In this document: piece after piece, positions 27,041 through 38,307 of the stretch
Layout: each line of letters starts with the position of its first letter
Position numbering within the stretch: position 1 is the stretch's first letter
NCBI GenBank assembly: GCA_900319385.1
Contig: ONOG01000020.1
Span: forward strand, 92,973 to 156,972
Direction of reading: 5' to 3'
DNA length: 64,000 bases
DNA from: an uncultured Prevotellaceae bacterium
Lineage (GTDB): Bacteria; Bacteroidota; Bacteroidia; Bacteroidales; Bacteroidaceae
Made by a program: the position numbers and the translations under genes
The notes under the pieces: model-generated
The model's database searches: none
What the model was told of the DNA's origin: nothing
The model's input: only the letters and a program-made list of their open reading frames with translations

Positions 27041-27338
27041 GTTAGTTGTCATTTCATTAACTACACCGTCTGGAAACAACCCTCTGAGAATCGCGTAAAA
27101 ATCAGCAGCCCAGCAGTCGCACGCAAATAATGCAATCTCAGAGGCATTGACGAAGTCCGAAAAACAACTGACAGCCATCCCGTTGTCGGCAAACGGTGCT
27201 TTGACCGTCGGCAAACGGCGCTCTGACTGACAGGCAGACGGCACTCTGACAACCGGCAAACGGCACTCTGACGACAGGCAAACGGCGCTCTGACGACAGG
27301 CAGACGGCGCTCTGACGACAAGCAGATGGCGCTCTAAT
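27041..27338 (-). repeat. composite element, copy 1: 22-bp minisatellite plus 66-bp DFYAIL module
   Basis: Read on the minus strand, about six or seven 22-23 bp units of the type CCGTYTGNCNGTCRGAGYG (27338 to about 27181) are followed by the module at 27106-27041. The module translates with D-F-Y-A-I-L, later V-V and ending T-T-N. Here the frame is open through the whole region (27259-26987, about 90 codons). A start codon is doubtful, so I list it as a repeat, not a gene. Confidence 0.75.
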
Positions 27339-27344
27339 TAGAAC

Positions 27345-27799
27345 CTTGGAGTATGTGAATGAAATAAATTTAGGGCTTAGGAGATGAGCAATGATAAGAA
27401 TATGGTTTTCAGACTTTTGATGAACTTTCCTTACACAAATCGAAGAAATTATTTCAAATCAAACTTCCGAAAAACCGATTTAATAGGATCGATAAAACAA
27501 ATCAAAAGGATTGATGCTCAAAAAAATGCAATTTTTCTGGTCTTTGTTCCCGTATTTTTCATTTATACCCGATTCGGCCTGTGTGGTTTCCCTCATTTTG
27601 AGACTCAAAATTGGCATTCACAGTAGATCGAAGCATCGTTTCCAATTCTATTTTGTCCCAAAATCCCGACAAAAATCAAAGGTCAAAAGTGTTAATAATC
27701 GTGCTTTTTTAACTCTCATAGTTGTGATGCAGGACTACAGCTATAAAGATATGACAGTGCTGTATGATTAGTCATGGACCATTGTCCCCAAATGGGCGG
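27345..27799. other. AT-rich gap without recognisable gene
   Basis: Only short frames occur here (about 80 codons at 27384 and 27511), with no family resemblance, ribosome site or codon pattern like the neighbours. No tandem repeat or terminator was seen. Confidence 0.5.
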
Positions 27800-28351
27800 T
27801 CAGGAAAAACGTGCGCACCATTCATCAAACTTCACCAAGCCCTCTGTTCCGAACTTCTCGAGGCTATGGCGAGCCTGTTCTGTTGTCTTTTCACGTTCGG
27901 GATGAGTTTTGGAAAAGAATTTGTCTGCCCAACAAATAAGCTGTTCTTCGAGGGTAACAGGCACGAAGTCGCGAGGGGGAAGGGGTAGGCCTTGGTCGAG
28001 AATCTGCTGACGGGTAAGTCCTGTACCTGTATGCCGTTCGCAAACACGGGCATAGGGTTCGAGGTCGAGATGACGCAACTGACCTTCGTGGCGCAGCAGT
28101 TCGGCGCCAAGATGCCCGTGGAGGATGTAGGGTTGAGTTCCAAAACACTGGATGCCTGGGGCGTCGCAGCGGCAGATGCCGATGTCGTGAAGCAGGGCTG
28201 CATCGTGAACGAACTGAGGATCAACCTCTGTCAGGGAATGACGACGGATGGCCTTCAGGGCTTTCTCGGCTACCAGACGACTATGGGTAAGCAGTATGTC
28301 GCGCAGGGCTGTGCCGTGGGGGTAGTAGGTGTCGATGATATCAAGAGGCAT
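27800..28351 (-). CDS. HD-domain phosphohydrolase
   Basis: 183 residues. The HD metal site is formed by H23 (LLTHSRLVAEKAL), the HD pair in VHDAALLHDIGI, the His in YILHGHLGAELLRHEG and an Asp in ICWADKFFSKT. Such small HD proteins (HDIG type) hydrolyse nucleotides or phosphoesters. The substrate cannot be told. The gene stands alone with repeats on its 5' side. Confidence 0.85.
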   Translation of the reverse strand: MPLDIIDTYYPHGTALRDILLTHSRLVAEKALKAIRRHSLTEVDPQFVHDAALLHDIGICRCDAPGIQCFGTQPYILHGHLGAELLRHEGQLRHLDLEPYARVCERHTGTGLTRQQILDQGLPLPPRDFVPVTLEEQLICWADKFFSKTHPEREKTTEQARHSLEKFGTEGLVKFDEWCARFS

Positions 28352-28464
28352 AAAGTGAAAAGTGAAAAGTGAAAAGTGAAAAATAAATTGAGTGAAAAGT
28401 GAAAAATTAAAAATTAAAAATTAAAAATTAAAATGCCTGCCGGCTGAAAGTGAAAAGTAAAGGT
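28352..28464. repeat. AAAAGTG and AAAAATT heptamer tracts
   Basis: About five AAAAGTG units and then five AAAAATT units lie between the HD protein start and the lyase stop. Confidence 0.8.
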
Positions 28465-30282
28465 TCACTTCAAATAGAAACCTAGTTCGGGAGGTTGGTT
28501 GTAGCCGACATTTTCGGTGGCTACAGAGAGGCGGTAAGGGACATCGTGCATGAGGCAGGGAAGACGATGTGGCGTGGCATGGGTGGTGGTGTAGATGCGG
28601 AGGAAACGGCTGTCACGTGTGCGGACAATAACTTCTTCGCGCCAGTCACCAAGGATGTCGGCTGAGAGGCAGGGATTGCTTTTCGTGCCGTTATTGAAGA
28701 CACAGTCGGGTCCGAAGTTCTTGAGGGGATCACAACGATGGGTGGCGGGGTTGTACTTGCTGACCTGAGCACGGTCAAGCATCTCACGCAGGAGGTCACC
28801 ATCCCACCAGATGGCAAAGTTGACGGGAATGCGAGCATCGGAGGCTATGACTTCGCCATGCACATTGCGGATGCCGTGGCTGTCGGACGACCACATCTCA
28901 ACGCCAGGGTTGGTGGGGTCGATGTCGGCAGCCATGCCGCGACCGACGTCGGTGTTACTTTTCAGTTGGAAGATGATGCGTCCGGTGCGGGCATCGCGCA
29001 GGGTGGAGCCGTCGCGTCGGTTTTCATGCACATCCCAAACCTGGAGCGTCGTGCTATCGGGATAGAATGGCATGAGGTGAAGTGCATCTCCATGTCCCAT
29101 GTGGGTGTTGTGGAGGGGAGTGCCGTCGTTATCCACAGCCATGGCACCATAAATGATTTCGTCGCAACCGTCGGCATCGACGTCTGCCACACGGAGATTG
29201 TGGTTACCTTGCCCACCATAGGAATAGAGGGTGGGTTGCATGGTATCGAACACCCAACGCTGACGAAGTTGGTTCCCGTCCCAATCGAAGGCTGCAAGGA
29301 CGGTGCGGGTGTAGTAGCCACGACAAAAAACTACGCTGGGACGGTGTCCGTCGAGGTAAGCAATGCAGGCTAAGAAACGGTCAACACGGTTTCCATAGGT
29401 GTCGCCCCATTCATCAACGTTGCCCCGCGGAGGAATGTAGTCGGTAGTACATAGGGCACGACCCGTGCGTCCTTCGAAGACGGTGAGATACTCGGCGCCT
29501 CTGAGTACATAGCCGTCTGAATTTCGGTTGTCGGCTGTGCTGTCGCCGATGCACTGCCCTACCCCGTCGCGAGTTCCGTCGGCCGTTTTCAGAACAACTT
29601 CTGCGCGGCGGTCGCCATCGAGGTCATAGGCCATCAGCTGGGTGTAATGGGCTCCTGCTCGGATGTTACGCCCCAAGTCAATTCGCCACAGATGCTCTGC
29701 GGTAGGACTCAGACGGTAGCAGTCGATGAGTACAGAACCAGTGTAACCTCGGTGGGAGTTGTCGCGTGCATTGGTGGGTTCCCACATGAGGATGATTTCG
29801 TATTCGCCATCCCCATCCACATCGGCCACAGTGGCATCGTTGGCTGTATAGCCATAGGGACGTCCATCTGGAGTTGTTCTACCCGAAGGAAGATTGAGTG
29901 GCAGGGTGAGATAGTCGGTGGTAGTAGCGAGATGGAGGAGCGGTGAAGTTTCGTGGGTGGTGAGGTTAAGCAACTGATAGTCGGCAGCAGTATCGTTGCT
30001 GACATCGGGGAGGAGTGCCTTAAAAAAGGTCGCTCCGGCGAGGGGCTTAGGGCTGAGTGGTTGTCCGTGACGAAGCACTTGGAATGCGACGTCGTCGCGG
30101 TCTTGATCCAAGCATCGCCAGGAGAAGACAAGACTGTCGCTCTGCTCGTCTTTCACCGCAATGAAGCCTCGCCCCAACAGCTCACGCTGCATGTGGGTAT
30201 AGTCGTAGGCGGGCTGGGCGTACGAAGTGAAAAGTGAAAAGTTAAAAGTTATAATGAGCAGGATGATCACAAAACACCTCAC
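28465..30282 (-). CDS. rhamnogalacturonan lyase, PL11 type, secreted
   Basis: About 605 residues from GTG 30282; GTG 30270 and ATG 30354 are alternatives. It cleaves rhamnogalacturonan I of pectin by beta-elimination. The catalytic beta-propeller carries calcium loops of the form DVDGDGEYEI, DLDGDRRAEV, DVDADGCDEI and DILGDWREEVIVR, with FEGRTGRALCTTDY and VATENVGYNQPPELGFYLK at the end, all typical of YesW/YesX proteins. The signal peptide is VIILLIITFNFSLFTSYAQ. Its middle is coded by three TTTTMAC heptamers (21 bp), so a dispersed repeat forms part of the secretion signal. The start region lies in a 20-bp hairpin. Confidence 0.88.
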   Translation of the reverse strand: MRCFVIILLIITFNFSLFTSYAQPAYDYTHMQRELLGRGFIAVKDEQSDSLVFSWRCLDQDRDDVAFQVLRHGQPLSPKPLAGATFFKALLPDVSNDTAADYQLLNLTTHETSPLLHLATTTDYLTLPLNLPSGRTTPDGRPYGYTANDATVADVDGDGEYEIILMWEPTNARDNSHRGYTGSVLIDCYRLSPTAEHLWRIDLGRNIRAGAHYTQLMAYDLDGDRRAEVVLKTADGTRDGVGQCIGDSTADNRNSDGYVLRGAEYLTVFEGRTGRALCTTDYIPPRGNVDEWGDTYGNRVDRFLACIAYLDGHRPSVVFCRGYYTRTVLAAFDWDGNQLRQRWVFDTMQPTLYSYGGQGNHNLRVADVDADGCDEIIYGAMAVDNDGTPLHNTHMGHGDALHLMPFYPDSTTLQVWDVHENRRDGSTLRDARTGRIIFQLKSNTDVGRGMAADIDPTNPGVEMWSSDSHGIRNVHGEVIASDARIPVNFAIWWDGDLLREMLDRAQVSKYNPATHRCDPLKNFGPDCVFNNGTKSNPCLSADILGDWREEVIVRTRDSRFLRIYTTTHATPHRLPCLMHDVPYRLSVATENVGYNQPPELGFYLK

Positions 30283-30336
30283 ACAATCTTTGACAAAAAA
30301 TCGCCCATTCGGAAATGATTGTGTGAGGTGTTTTGT
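30269..30336 (-). promoter_or_regulatory. 20-bp perfect hairpin covering the lyase start region
   Basis: 30269-30288 pairs with 30317-30336 (28-nt loop). On the minus strand its 3' arm contains both candidate GTG starts. No T run follows, so it may hide the start codon rather than terminate the upstream lipoprotein transcript. Confidence 0.6.
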
Positions 30337-30382
30337 ATGGATACTGTGTCCCAACATCTTCTGAAACAGTGTGGCAAAGAAA

Positions 30383-30892
30383 TCAGAAATGGTAGGTGTA
30401 AGCCTTAATGCGGACGCCATTGAGTGAGTTGTGGAGTACAAGTTCGAGGGTGAATCCACTGAGGGGGATGGCGTCGGGAGTGGCATAGCCTTGCTTCGCC
30501 ATGTCGGAGGGATGAAGGTCGAAAATTGCGGTCTTGATGGCATCGAGAGTAAGTGCCTCAAGGCGTTTTTCGTACTGAGTCACGGCTTGTGCATCGCACG
30601 AGAGGACGGCATCGTCCATGGTTTCACCCTTGGCTGAGGTAGCAATTTGAGAGTCGGTACCGACAAACTTCATCTTCTGCAGGGCTTCAGCGACATAGGT
30701 CTTGAACTGAAGGCAGCGTGCATCGAAAGCAGCCTGCTCAGCCTTAGTGGGTTGTTCAACATAAGTAAATTCGACACTGGCATCTGCAAAGTAGATGACG
30801 TTGGCCTCAGAGTCTTTGTCCTTCAGACAGGAAGTGAGGAAAAGGGCAAGAGAGAATGTACAAAGTACAAGGGTGTTGATTGAAGTTTTCAT
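30383..30892 (-). CDS. small lipoprotein of unknown function
   Basis: 169 residues with a lipoprotein signal (NTLVLCTFSLALFLTSC, lipid on Cys22). The mature part is mixed helical (FDARCLQFKTYVAEALQKMKF; VTQYEKRLEALTLDAIKTAIFDLHPSD) and ends in a beta-like segment (GFTLELVLHNSLNGVRIKAYTYHF). No family is recognised. It lies between ligA and the lyase on the same strand. Confidence 0.7.
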   Translation of the reverse strand: MKTSINTLVLCTFSLALFLTSCLKDKDSEANVIYFADASVEFTYVEQPTKAEQAAFDARCLQFKTYVAEALQKMKFVGTDSQIATSAKGETMDDAVLSCDAQAVTQYEKRLEALTLDAIKTAIFDLHPSDMAKQGYATPDAIPLSGFTLELVLHNSLNGVRIKAYTYHF

Positions 30893-30916
30893 ATTCTATT
30901 ATTTAATATTTACTAT

Positions 30917-33870
<2,954 letters not shown>

Positions 33871-33895
33871 AGCAAATATCTTTGGTTATCGGATG

Positions 33896-33926
33896 CAAAA
33901 ATAGGGAAAATCGGCGAAACCACAAA
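33896..33926 (-). promoter_or_regulatory. ispE promoter
   Basis: Minus strand TTTG (33926-33923), 19 bp, TATTTTTG (33903-33896), 25 bp before the ATG. Confidence 0.65.
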
Positions 33927-34039
33927 ACGGCGGCAACGCTTTTCTTGTGTTTTTCGGCGTTTTTACCGAAAGCGGCCAATGCTATACACCCCAATCTCGC
34001 CTTGCGGCTGTGCAAGAGGAGCGCTTGTTGCGCCGTCGG

Positions 34040-34639
34040 CTATCGCTGCATCTTGCGCCGCCAACTGAGATAGCCGAACACGGCAATGACGACATAGAGC
34101 GCATAGAGTGATGCCTTGAAAGGGATGTCCTTGTGGAAATAGAGAACGGAGGTGACGATGTCGACGATGATCCAGACAAACCACTGCTCGAGAATCTTGT
34201 GTGCCAGTGCCCACATGCCGACGATGCTCAGCGCCGTGGTGAAGCTGTCGGCCAGGGGCACGGTACTGTTGGTGAACCGGACCAGCAACCAGTAGATGAG
34301 TGCCCAAAGAAGCAGGCCTACCCCTACCCCATACAACGCCATGAGCAGGTGGCGACGGGAAGAAAAGATGCTCTGAATGGCTCGGTCGTGATCCGCAGAA
34401 CGTTGACCTTCCTGCTCTTGAGGATGGCTGGCCGAGGCTTTCCACCGCCATAGGCCATAGACGCTCATTGCGAGATAGTAAAACTCCATGCCGCAATCGG
34501 CATAGAGGCCTTTATCGTAGTAAAGCACGATGCCGAGTGTCTGCATGGCGATACCGACAATCCACATCCAATGGCTTGCCTTCATTTCCAAGAGGATGTA
34601 GGCAAGTCCAAGGGCTGTGGTGGTGATGTCGAGGAACAT
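34040..34639 (-). CDS. pnuT: PnuC-family transporter, probable thiamine importer PnuT
   Basis: 199 residues, seven to eight spans of the PnuC (SWEET-fold) family. Signature segments are SHWMWIVGIAMQTLGIVLYY, MEFYYLAMSVYGLWRWK and EQWFVWIIVDIVTSVLYFHKDIPFKASLYALYVVIAVFGYLSWRR. PnuC members carry nicotinamide riboside, riboflavin or thiamine down a gradient. This one follows a TonB receptor with a TPP riboswitch upstream, so thiamine is by far the best guess (inference from context). The thiamine pyrophosphokinase often found next to PnuT is not here. Confidence 0.88.
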   Translation of the reverse strand: MFLDITTTALGLAYILLEMKASHWMWIVGIAMQTLGIVLYYDKGLYADCGMEFYYLAMSVYGLWRWKASASHPQEQEGQRSADHDRAIQSIFSSRRHLLMALYGVGVGLLLWALIYWLLVRFTNSTVPLADSFTTALSIVGMWALAHKILEQWFVWIIVDIVTSVLYFHKDIPFKASLYALYVVIAVFGYLSWRRKMQR

Positions 34640-34663
34640 TAAAAATTAAAAATTAAACCATTC

Positions 34664-36955
34664 TTAGAAGTCGAGTGAAAGGTGGGCCATGAAATGGAAA
34701 GGCGCAGAAGGTGCAAATCCTGCAGCGTCGCAGTCGCCGGGTCCCCAGGTGTTGACAGCCATGACGCGTCCGTTAGCGTTAAGCTGGAATTGCGGTGCTG
34801 CCCATCCGTTGTTGTCGTATTTCGCACCAAGCAGGTTGTAGAAAGTGACTCCGGCCCGAGCCTGCTTCACACCCAAGGCTGGCAGCGTAAAGCTGTAGCT
34901 GAGGTCGAGATTGGAGGTAAAGTGCGACTTGAGCATGAGCGTTTCACGTGTATGTGTCATCGTAGAATACATCGAAGTGAAACCATAGTTGGTGAGGTTC
35001 TGATTGCTGACGTATTGTCCCTGAAGCATGGCAGAGAAACCACGGTGACGGAAGGTGAACGTTGTGTTCACGATGGCATCGGGCGAGAAAGCGAGTTTGG
35101 TCTCGCCGAGGTTAACCAGTGTGGTATAGTCGTCAAGCGTGATGGTCATGTCCTTCACACGGTTCTTCGACAGGGTCGCATTGGCATCCCAGCGGAACCA
35201 ATCAACGGGCTGCCAGGCCGCCTCGAGTTCGATACCCATGCGATAGCTGCGGGGCAGATTGCGGGTGATGGCCTCCCCCTCGTCGTTGAGCAGTCCGGTG
35301 AGAACGAACTGATCATGATAGTTCATGTGGTAGAGGTTGATGCCGGCAGCGAATTGCTCTGTCTGGTACTTGTAGCCGATTTCGAGGTCGTAGAGCCGCT
35401 CGGAACGGATAGACCGTCCCCAGTTCTCAATATAGTTGTCGCGTGTCGGTTCGCGGTGTGTGATGGCGTAGGAAGCGTAGAGACGGTGATTTGGCGCAAT
35501 CTGGTAGTTGAGTCCGAACTTCGGATTGAAGAAGTCGAACTTGGCGTCGAGGTTCATGCGTATCTGTGCATTCCCATCCCAGTTGTCGTTCAGTCCCTGC
35601 ATCGTGTAGCCGACATGTCGGTATTGTAGGTCGGCAAAAGCACTCAGCCCGCGCACAAACTCCCACTGCACCTTGGCGTACAGGTTCAAGTCATTCTTCT
35701 TGGCATTGTTGCTGTAATACTCCATGCCTGGCTGGAGCTTGGGGAGTGCCAGGGGCACATCTTCGGCACCTTTGTAATAGGGTGTACCCACCCACATCAC
35801 ATGACCGTAGTGGTCGGCATTGAAGTGGTTCCAGCCGCCACCGAAGTTGGCCGTAAGTCCCTGTTTGTTGTCGAAGTTGGCCGAGGCAATCATGCCGAAG
35901 AAATCCTTGTCGCCATCCTTGCGCTGCACCAAGTCGCCACGCATACTCGTGTCGTCGGTAAGACGCCACAGGTAGAGTTTCTTCCCAGTCTTCATCTGGT
36001 CATACACGTACGAGTCATGGGTATAATGCAGAGCCACGTTGAGTTTCCAGAAGTCGCCCATCAGATGGTTCAGGTGCAGCTGATAGTGCTGCTGATGATA
36101 GTTGTCGAACTGATCGTCGTAGAACTTCATGTTGCCATCGGCGTCGTAGTAGAGGCCGCACGAGTTGTAGCGACGACCGTAGAGACTCTGCTCATACTTC
36201 GAAGTGTAGTTCCACGCCATATAAGTCTTCTCCTTTCCGTTGAAAGTAATCAGCTTCACACTCGTATTGTCGCCATAGTAGCCAGCCTGCAGGAAGTAGC
36301 TGTCCAGCCGCGACGTAGCACGGTCCAGGTAGCCCTCGCTGCCGATGTGCGACAGACGACCCTGGACGCCGAAACGTCCCCCCAGGAGCCCCGTGCCGAA
36401 TCGCAGCGTTTCCTTGTGCGAAGCATAGCTGCCGGCCGACACGTCAACCCCCAAAAAGGGTTTTGCAGCAATACCCTCCGTCAGCATATTGAGCGTTGCA
36501 CCGAAAGCACCGGCACCGTTCGTACTCGTACCCACACCGCGCTGCAACTGGATGGACTGCACACTGCTGGCGAAGTCGCCCATGTTCGAAAAATACGTCA
36601 GCGAACTCTCACCGTCGTTGATGGGCACACCATTCGCAGTGACATTGATGCGCGAAGGGTCGGTGCCGCGCACACGCAAGCTCGTATAGCCAATACCGTT
36701 TCCCGCATCCGTCGTCACCGTGACGCTGGGGAGCGTTGAGAGCAGCATCGGCATGTCCTGACCAAAGTTGACACTGCGAATCTGCTCACGATCGACATTC
36801 GTGACGGCCATCGGCGTGCGACCGGAACTACGCAACGCAGTCACCTGCACAGCGTTCAGCTCAACCATCTTGAGCGAATCGGCCACAATTTGGGCATTGC
36901 TCACAGCAATCCCAGAGACGTTTGCTGCAACGAGCAGCATGACAGACTTTTTCAT
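34664..36955 (-). CDS. TonB-dependent outer membrane receptor, probable thiamine uptake
   Basis: 763 residues from ATG 36955; the in-frame start at 37003 falls in the riboswitch. The signal peptide ends near SNAQ. The plug domain (about 45-150) has VTNVDREQIRSVNFGQDMPMLLSTLPSVTVTTDAG and LRVRGTDPSRINVTANGVPIND. A beta-barrel of about 600 residues ends in the aromatic HFMAHLSLDF. It moves a substrate across the outer membrane with TonB energy. The TPP riboswitch and PnuT indicate thiamine or its phosphates. It is 24 bp ahead of pnuT. Confidence 0.92.
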   Translation of the reverse strand: MKKSVMLLVAANVSGIAVSNAQIVADSLKMVELNAVQVTALRSSGRTPMAVTNVDREQIRSVNFGQDMPMLLSTLPSVTVTTDAGNGIGYTSLRVRGTDPSRINVTANGVPINDGESSLTYFSNMGDFASSVQSIQLQRGVGTSTNGAGAFGATLNMLTEGIAAKPFLGVDVSAGSYASHKETLRFGTGLLGGRFGVQGRLSHIGSEGYLDRATSRLDSYFLQAGYYGDNTSVKLITFNGKEKTYMAWNYTSKYEQSLYGRRYNSCGLYYDADGNMKFYDDQFDNYHQQHYQLHLNHLMGDFWKLNVALHYTHDSYVYDQMKTGKKLYLWRLTDDTSMRGDLVQRKDGDKDFFGMIASANFDNKQGLTANFGGGWNHFNADHYGHVMWVGTPYYKGAEDVPLALPKLQPGMEYYSNNAKKNDLNLYAKVQWEFVRGLSAFADLQYRHVGYTMQGLNDNWDGNAQIRMNLDAKFDFFNPKFGLNYQIAPNHRLYASYAITHREPTRDNYIENWGRSIRSERLYDLEIGYKYQTEQFAAGINLYHMNYHDQFVLTGLLNDEGEAITRNLPRSYRMGIELEAAWQPVDWFRWDANATLSKNRVKDMTITLDDYTTLVNLGETKLAFSPDAIVNTTFTFRHRGFSAMLQGQYVSNQNLTNYGFTSMYSTMTHTRETLMLKSHFTSNLDLSYSFTLPALGVKQARAGVTFYNLLGAKYDNNGWAAPQFQLNANGRVMAVNTWGPGDCDAAGFAPSAPFHFMAHLSLDF

Positions 36956-37002
36956 TTTCTCTCTTTCCTTTATTATAAATAAGTACATAATAAAGGGGTA
37001 CA

Positions 37003-37115
37003 CTGAGTCGCGCCATTCCCTACGGCGGCATTACCCGCATCAGGTTCTGAGGGTATCATCTCAGCCTTTCATAATCCAGAATTTCAAATTATGAAAAGCA
37101 CCCCTTGACTTCCAG
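37003..37115 (-). promoter_or_regulatory. TPP riboswitch (THI element)
   Basis: On the minus strand the conserved order is GGGGTGC (37104-37098), GGCTGAGAT, ATACCC, GAACCTGATGCGGGTAATGCC and GTAGGGAATGG, closed by AGTC/GACT pairs. It lies between the promoter and the receptor gene and should lower expression when thiamine pyrophosphate is plentiful. Confidence 0.95.
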
Positions 37116-37130
37116 TTTGGAAATCGACCG

Positions 37131-37162
37131 CAAAGGTACGAATAAATGAGAGAACGACCAAA
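37131..37162 (-). promoter_or_regulatory. promoter of the thiamine uptake operon
   Basis: Minus strand TTTG (37162-37159), 20 bp, TACCTTTG (37138-37131), a full match, about 20 bp before the riboswitch. Confidence 0.8.
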
Positions 37163-37215
37163 TATATCCCCAGTTTTTCTAAACAGGAAGGTCTTATCGA
37201 GAAAAGTCGGCTTTA

Positions 37216-37340
37216 ACGTGAAGCGACCGCTTCGCTGGTCGTGAAGCGTGAAAGGCTACGGGTAGGCGAGCTTTGCTCGGGAATGGCGATGTCATCAGTC
37301 TTCGACTTTCATTTTTCGCTTTCCCCGCTTCACGTCAAAT
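37216..37340. repeat. CGTGAAGCG fold-back sequence
   Basis: CGTGAAGCG near 37218 and 37240 faces CGCTTCACG near 37330, with smaller palindromes between (GCGACC.. and GAGCTTTGCTC). No gene is visible. Confidence 0.6.
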
Positions 37341-37376
37341 GTTAAATTAACAAAGATTTTAACAGTACAAAGACCT

Positions 37377-38025
37377 GTTTTTGTGGGAGAATTTTAAGCA
37401 AAATAGAGAACAGCAACACTGAAATATGAACCTTTCATACGGAAACATTCGTTGTCTTACATAGATTTTACATAAATACACAGAATTTGAAATTAGCCAT
37501 ACAAAAGACACATACACCTCATCTTCAAATACTTAGATTCGACCTGCGTTTTTCCTCTAATTCTATTTGAGAAAAAAAACACGAACTTCAGTGTGCCCGG
37601 CTCAGTCCTTTGACTGTCAGCAAAGCGCCGACTAAGTGTCGGCAGAGTGCCGTCTGACTTCTGCTTTGTGCGCCGTCTGACGGTCGTCAAAGCACCGTCT
37701 GAAGACCATCAGAGTGCCATCTGACGACAGGTTAGTGCACCGTCTGACGGTCGTCAAAGCGCCGTCTGAAGACCATCAGAGTGCCGTCTGACGACAGTCA
37801 AAGCACCGACTGACGACGATTCGTCCGCCGTCTGACAAAAAGTAGGGGCGTATTCTCATGCCTAACTGAACCTTCGGACGATAGCCACCCATTGAAAGGG
37901 CATTTTCCATTCATCGTTACCGCTTCAGGAATGCGCTATATCAACCTGATCATTGAGTCGTTGACTTCTACGCGATTCTCAGCCCCTGACGATGCAACGC
38001 TTTAGTTGTCAAAAACACAACTAAC
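37377..38025 (+). repeat. composite element, copy 2: 22-bp minisatellite plus 66-bp module
   Basis: It starts with GTTTTTGTGGGAGAATTTT (37377-37395), shared exactly with copy 3. About nine 22-bp units of the CCGTCTGACGGTCGTCAAAGC type follow (37608-37850), some in alternating dimers. The 66-bp module is at 37960-38025. Here the module frame is broken by TGA after D-F-Y-A-I-L-S-P. Confidence 0.8.
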
Positions 38026-38281
38026 TCCAGGGGGCTTAATTTTTTAATTATCAATTTTCAATATTCAGTGTAAGCCGAATTCGTCGGGAAATTATTCGAT
38101 TAACATCAGACGTTTTCTCGCCATGACAAAGTTCAAACAAGTTTGACTTTGTTCATTTGGCTGAACGAAAACGTTCAAATTTTACAAATTTAATTTGTTT
38201 AATTTGAATCTAATTTATGAAATTTCCACATGAAGTGTGCCCATTTTCAATTTTCAATTTTCAATTATCAATTATAAGTCG
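38026..38281 (+). repeat. AT-rich leader with TTTTCAA heptamers
   Basis: Mostly AT-rich DNA. Four to five TTTTCAA/TTATCAA heptamers (38244-38278) end right at the -7 box of the next gene. Confidence 0.65.
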
Positions 38282-38289
38282 TAACTTTG
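38282..38289 (+). promoter_or_regulatory. -7 box of the amidohydrolase gene
   Basis: TAACTTTG, 18 bp before the ATG at 38308, directly after the heptamer tract. Confidence 0.65.
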
Positions 38290-38307
38290 CCCTCAAATAC
38301 GGACAAC

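Noticed and set aside
26987..27259. 90-residue gene on the minus strand
   Set aside because: No convincing start or ribosome site. Its first part is minisatellite. The conserved part is covered by the composite element entry.
27181..27338. CRISPR-like array
   Set aside because: Units are 22-23 bp with the whole unit similar, no 25-40 bp repeat with unique spacers, and no cas genes.
27384..27626. 80-residue gene
   Set aside because: AT-rich, with no ribosome site, no relatives recognised and no operon context.
37200..37340. Second riboswitch upstream of the TPP element
   Set aside because: Only a fold-back repeat, no conserved aptamer motif, and it lies beyond the promoter.
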